Below are positions 22,899-25,397 of a stretch of DNA of 25,397 nt, piece by piece. Position numbers and translations under genes: made by a program. The stretch is from Paramuribaculum sp. (lineage in GTDB: Bacteria > Bacteroidota > Bacteroidia > Bacteroidales > Muribaculaceae), in contig VSPV01000025.1 of the NCBI GenBank assembly GCA_009775605.1, positions 1-25,397 of the forward strand, in the 5' to 3' direction. Position 1 is the stretch's first letter; each line of letters starts with the position of its first letter. The notes below the pieces were generated by a model. The model saw only the letters and a list, made by a program, of their open reading frames with translations, searched no databases and had not been told where the DNA came from.

Positions 22899-23789
22899 TT
22901 AGAACAAGTCTTCGTAATGTTTGCGGAGGTATTTGCGGGTGGCTATCCAGGAGGTGAAGGCACACAGGGCGGCACCGGCGGCAAACATGCCTCCGACGGT
23001 CCAGGCTATCCCGTCCCATGTGATCCATTCGATTACTCCGGGGCGGATATGCTCGAGATAGAACACTGCGGCTGTCAGCACCACGGCTGCCTCGGCTGCA
23101 GCCAAAAGCCCGTGGAGAGTGCTCTCACCCACTATCGGGCGCGTGATGAAGCCATCGGTGGCGCCCACATACTTCATGGTCTGTATGGCGAAGCGGCGCG
23201 AGTGGATGGTGAGACGCACGGTGTTGTTTATCAGAGCGAAGGAGATGAGTATGAGCGCACACGCCATGACGGTCATTATGGCCATGGCGGTGTTGATGGT
23301 GGCGTTGACGTTGCTTACTATCGCGTCGTGCACATGCACATCGTAGACCCACGGCAGGTCGGTGTAGGCCTCGGCCACGGCAGCTATGCTGTCGGGCGAG
23401 CTCCACGCTTCTTTCACACTCACCTCAAATTCGGGTAGAAACGGGTTGATTCCGAGGTCGGAAAGGGCCTCATCGCCCGCGCCCATCTCGGCTATCCAGC
23501 GGGTGCGCACTTCCTCGGCAGAACGGTATTGCACCGAGGCCGTCTGCGGAGCGGCGGAAATTACGGCTTTCAGACTGTCGGGAGAAAGGGCTCCTGCCTC
23601 GTCGTCGACCACCACAACGAATCCCAGCCTTTCACGCAGGTCGGTGGTCACATGGCGTGCGGTGAAGGCGGTAAGTCCCATCGTGCCGAGAATCAGAAGC
23701 ACCAGCGCCACACTCACTATCGAGATGGCCCGGGCTCCCCTTACGGCTTTTGATGTAGGTATTTTATTTTGCATCAGGATAATAGACAT
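22899..23789 (-). CDS. ftsX: Cell division protein FtsX
   Basis: FtsX is the membrane part of the FtsEX ABC-type complex, which controls peptidoglycan hydrolases at the division site. The protein has the expected plan: a cytosolic N-terminus, one membrane helix (VSVALVLLILGTMGLTAFT), a periplasmic domain of roughly 110-120 residues, then three further helices, with the conserved MKYVGATDGFITRPI loop between helices two and three. The reading frame is open to an ATG at 23828, but a -7-like box at 23830-23837 would put the transcript start at or after that codon. I therefore choose the ATG at 23789, which has an A-rich leader (296 residues); one at 23774 is also possible. No ftsE is seen nearby. 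Confidence 0.93.
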   Translation of the reverse strand: MSIILMQNKIPTSKAVRGARAISIVSVALVLLILGTMGLTAFTARHVTTDLRERLGFVVVVDDEAGALSPDSLKAVISAAPQTASVQYRSAEEVRTRWIAEMGAGDEALSDLGINPFLPEFEVSVKEAWSSPDSIAAVAEAYTDLPWVYDVHVHDAIVSNVNATINTAMAIMTVMACALILISFALINNTVRLTIHSRRFAIQTMKYVGATDGFITRPIVGESTLHGLLAAAEAAVVLTAAVFYLEHIRPGVIEWITWDGIAWTVGGMFAAGAALCAFTSWIATRKYLRKHYEDLF

Positions 23790-23829
23790 TTTTGAGCCGC
23801 AAAAAGGGCATAGTAGTCTAAATTTCATG

Positions 23830-23837
23830 CAAAATTA
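23830..23837 (-). promoter_or_regulatory. -7-like box upstream of ftsX
   Basis: TAATTTTG on the minus strand (23837 to 23830) matches TAnnTTTG, with no convincing -33 element at 19-22 bp. If it is used, transcription starts near 23824, which favours an ftsX start codon at 23789 or 23774. It may drive the whole nine-gene run. Confidence 0.5.
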
Positions 23838-23865
23838 CGCATTTTCCCTGCAAAATCAGCCAGGT

Positions 23866-23919
23866 TTCTTGGAATTCTTATGGGTCTTATAAATCTGATA
23901 AATCGTATAAGTCTTATAA
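23866..23919. repeat. Tandem array of six imperfect 9-bp units
   Basis: Six successive 9-base units fill 23866-23919; on the plus strand the third and sixth are identical (GTCTTATAA), and the others match at five to seven positions. On the minus strand the units read GACTTATAC-like and begin 7 bases after the dgt stop codon, so they would lie in its 3' untranslated region. The period, copy number and GACTT core are shared with the array behind miaB (5663-5716), although this one is AT-rich where the other is GC-rich. No coding frame runs through it, and the function is unknown. Confidence 0.78.
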
Positions 23920-23926
23920 CACTATC

Positions 23927-25312
23927 TTAGTTATTGATTTTCAAGCTCATGCCGTTGAGGCGGCGGAAGAGGTCGAGGGCGTAGACGTCGGTCATGCCCG
24001 AAACGTGGTCAACCACGGCCTGGAGCTTGGTGCAGAGGTCGGGCGAGTTGACTTCATACTGCTCCGGCACCTGCGAGAGGAGCAGCTGCGAGTAGTTGAG
24101 CGTTGGATAGCGCACGGCCTCCACCAGCTTTTCGAGCAAGAAGGAGATGATACGCGTACCGGCAAGGTCTATATTTACCACATCGGCCGACCGGTAGATT
24201 TTCTCCCATGAGAGGCGGTCGCAGCGGGCGTAGCCCTCGCGCTCGAGTTCGGGCATGTGGTTTATGAGCGGCCCGCTGAACTCTCCGGCAAGTATGGCCT
24301 CCTCGTTTTCCACAAACACCGCGGCGCACGCTTCCACAAGCGCCCCTATCACGGCCGAGCGCAGATAGGAAATCTTCTCGTTGGGGTCGGCCACGCGCTC
24401 CATTACCTCGAGCTTGCGGGCGCGCCGATCGGGCGAGAAGAAGCCCAGGAAGAGGTCAATCACCCGGTCGGTGGGCAGCAGGCCGAGTTTGTGGGCGTCT
24501 TCAATATCCATCACCTCATAGCAGATGTCGTCGGCAGCCTCCACGAGATACACGAGCGGGTGGCGCGCGTAGCGCACTTCGCCGTTAGGCCCCGGCTTAG
24601 GCAGCATTCCCAGCTCGTCGGCCACCTTGACGAACGATTCGGCCTCCGAGGCGAAGAATCCGAACTTGTTGCGGCCCCGGGCCAGAGTCGACTCATAAGG
24701 ATATTTCACAATGGAGGCGAGCATGGAATATGTCATGGCGAAGCCTCCGGGGCGCCGACCGTTGAACTGGTGCGTGAGCAGACGGAAGGCGTTGGCGTTG
24801 CCCTCGAAGCGGGTGAAATCGGTCCACTGCCGCGGCGTGAGGCTCGACTGCAGCTCTCGGCCCGGGCCCTCGCTGAAGAAGCTCGAGATGGCCTTCTCGC
24901 CGCTGTGGCCGAAGGGCGGGTTGCCCAGATCATGGGCCAGACAGGCGGCCGACACTATCTCGCTGAGGGCGTCGAGACGGTCTACCCACGGTTCTGAGGC
25001 ATACTTGCGGCGCAGAGCAAGCGAGACCTCGCGCGCAAGCGACCGCCCCACGCACGACACCTCAAGACTGTGCGTCAACCGGTTATGGACGAAGATGCTT
25101 CCCGGAAGAGGAAACACCTGCGTCTTGTTCTGCAGCCGCCGGAACGGCGACGAGAACACCAGGCGGTCATAATCGCGCAGGAAGTCGCTGCGCACCCCGG
25201 CCTTCGAGTCGTGATACGACTCGAGGCCGAAGCGTTTATCGCAAATGAGCCGGTCCCACTGCATCAGCCGGGAGGCGCTTTTATTCGGGCTATCAGGGAG
25301 TTTCTGTTCCAT
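23927..25312 (-). CDS. dgt: Deoxyguanosine triphosphate triphosphohydrolase (dGTPase)
   Basis: Dgt hydrolyses dGTP (often other dNTPs too) to the nucleoside and triphosphate, controlling dNTP pools and limiting phage. The 461-residue HD-domain protein has metal ligands His81 (NRLTHSLEV), His127-Asp128 (CLAHDLGNPPFGHSG) and a later Asp261 or Asp262 (EAADDICY), plus FEGNANAFRLLT at 169-180. The segment FSSPFRRLQNKTQVFPLPG is characteristic of bacterial dGTPases. Two starts are plausible: 25312 (used here) and the methionine at 25264, whose MQWDRLICDKRFG resembles the usual N-terminus of Bacteroides homologues. It appears to be a single-gene unit, with the 9-bp array directly downstream. Confidence 0.96.
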   Translation of the reverse strand: MEQKLPDSPNKSASRLMQWDRLICDKRFGLESYHDSKAGVRSDFLRDYDRLVFSSPFRRLQNKTQVFPLPGSIFVHNRLTHSLEVSCVGRSLAREVSLALRRKYASEPWVDRLDALSEIVSAACLAHDLGNPPFGHSGEKAISSFFSEGPGRELQSSLTPRQWTDFTRFEGNANAFRLLTHQFNGRRPGGFAMTYSMLASIVKYPYESTLARGRNKFGFFASEAESFVKVADELGMLPKPGPNGEVRYARHPLVYLVEAADDICYEVMDIEDAHKLGLLPTDRVIDLFLGFFSPDRRARKLEVMERVADPNEKISYLRSAVIGALVEACAAVFVENEEAILAGEFSGPLINHMPELEREGYARCDRLSWEKIYRSADVVNIDLAGTRIISFLLEKLVEAVRYPTLNYSQLLLSQVPEQYEVNSPDLCTKLQAVVDHVSGMTDVYALDLFRRLNGMSLKINN

Positions 25313-25397
25313 ACATCAAAGATATTGATTTCAGTCCAAACTGACATGAGACACACCAGAGAAAGATATAATTTTGCGCAGAGGGGCAAAACGGAAC
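25313..25397. promoter_or_regulatory. Intergenic region upstream of dgt with two -7-like boxes
   Basis: TATCTTTG on the minus strand (25324 to 25317) matches TAnnTTTG but would start transcription almost on the dgt ATG at 25312, which would favour the internal start at 25264. On the plus strand TAATTTTG at 25369-25376 suggests a promoter for a gene to the right of the window. Neither has a clear -33 partner. Confidence 0.4.

Noticed and set aside
23927..25312. dgt as part of an anti-phage defence island
   Set aside because: dGTPases can restrict phage, but the neighbours are housekeeping genes and no mobile or defence gene is present, so an ordinary dNTP-pool role is the better reading.

Overview
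The window looks like chromosomal DNA of a GC-rich member of the Bacteroidales, most plausibly a Muribaculaceae-type gut bacterium. Several things point there. Promoters repeatedly match the Bacteroidota consensus TTTG, about 20 bp, TAnnTTTG. Shine-Dalgarno sequences are not evident. Phylum-typical families are present (DUF4494, DUF3098, DUF1573 pairs, a GH109-like Gfo/Idh/MocA lipoprotein, a type IX-like sorting domain). The gene order ftsX-DUF3098-uppP-truB-queA is one I know from this order. The genus is inference.

Layout. (1) 1-460: two identical tRNA-Val(TAC) genes on the minus strand, their promoter, and a GC-rich non-coding stretch. (2) 460-3956, minus: an apparent four-gene operon of two exported DUF1573 proteins (start and stop overlap as ATGA), MeaB and a DUF2156 protein. 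(3) 4166-5581, plus: a GH109-like NAD-binding lipoprotein ending in a strong terminator. (4) 5663-7100: a 9-bp tandem array followed by miaB on the minus strand. (5) 7154-9149, plus: a palindrome carrying back-to-back -7 boxes, a small membrane protein, and a succinate/acetate CoA-transferase. (6) 9334-12963, plus: a secreted subtilisin-like protease, a pair of inverted REP-like palindromes, then DUF4494 overlapping yggS. (7) 13092-16593, plus: an FHS-type sugar transporter and a transketolase with a textbook promoter, ending in a nested terminator. (8) 16677-23789, minus: nine closely spaced genes, ftsX-DUF3098-uppP-truB-queA-yigZ-hypothetical-cyclophilin-M16 peptidase. (9) 23866-25312: a second 9-bp tandem array and dgt on the minus strand.

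Functionally this is mostly core metabolism and cell-envelope or RNA housekeeping: tRNA modification (miaB, queA, truB), division and undecaprenyl phosphate recycling (ftsX, uppP), nucleotide pool control (dgt), the pentose phosphate pathway (transketolase), and two parts of succinate-to-propionate metabolism (MeaB and the CoA-transferase). I see no CRISPR array, integrase, transposase, phage gene or recognisable defence system, and I do not find convincing evidence of a new multi-gene system. The less ordinary signals are non-coding: two arrays of six 9-bp units directly behind minus-strand genes, a covarying inverted pair of REP-like hairpins, and a perfect palindrome between divergent genes. 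Among proteins, the exported Rossmann-fold enzyme, the uncharacterised 124-residue protein inside the long minus-strand operon, and the divergent transketolase cofactor motif deserve a look.
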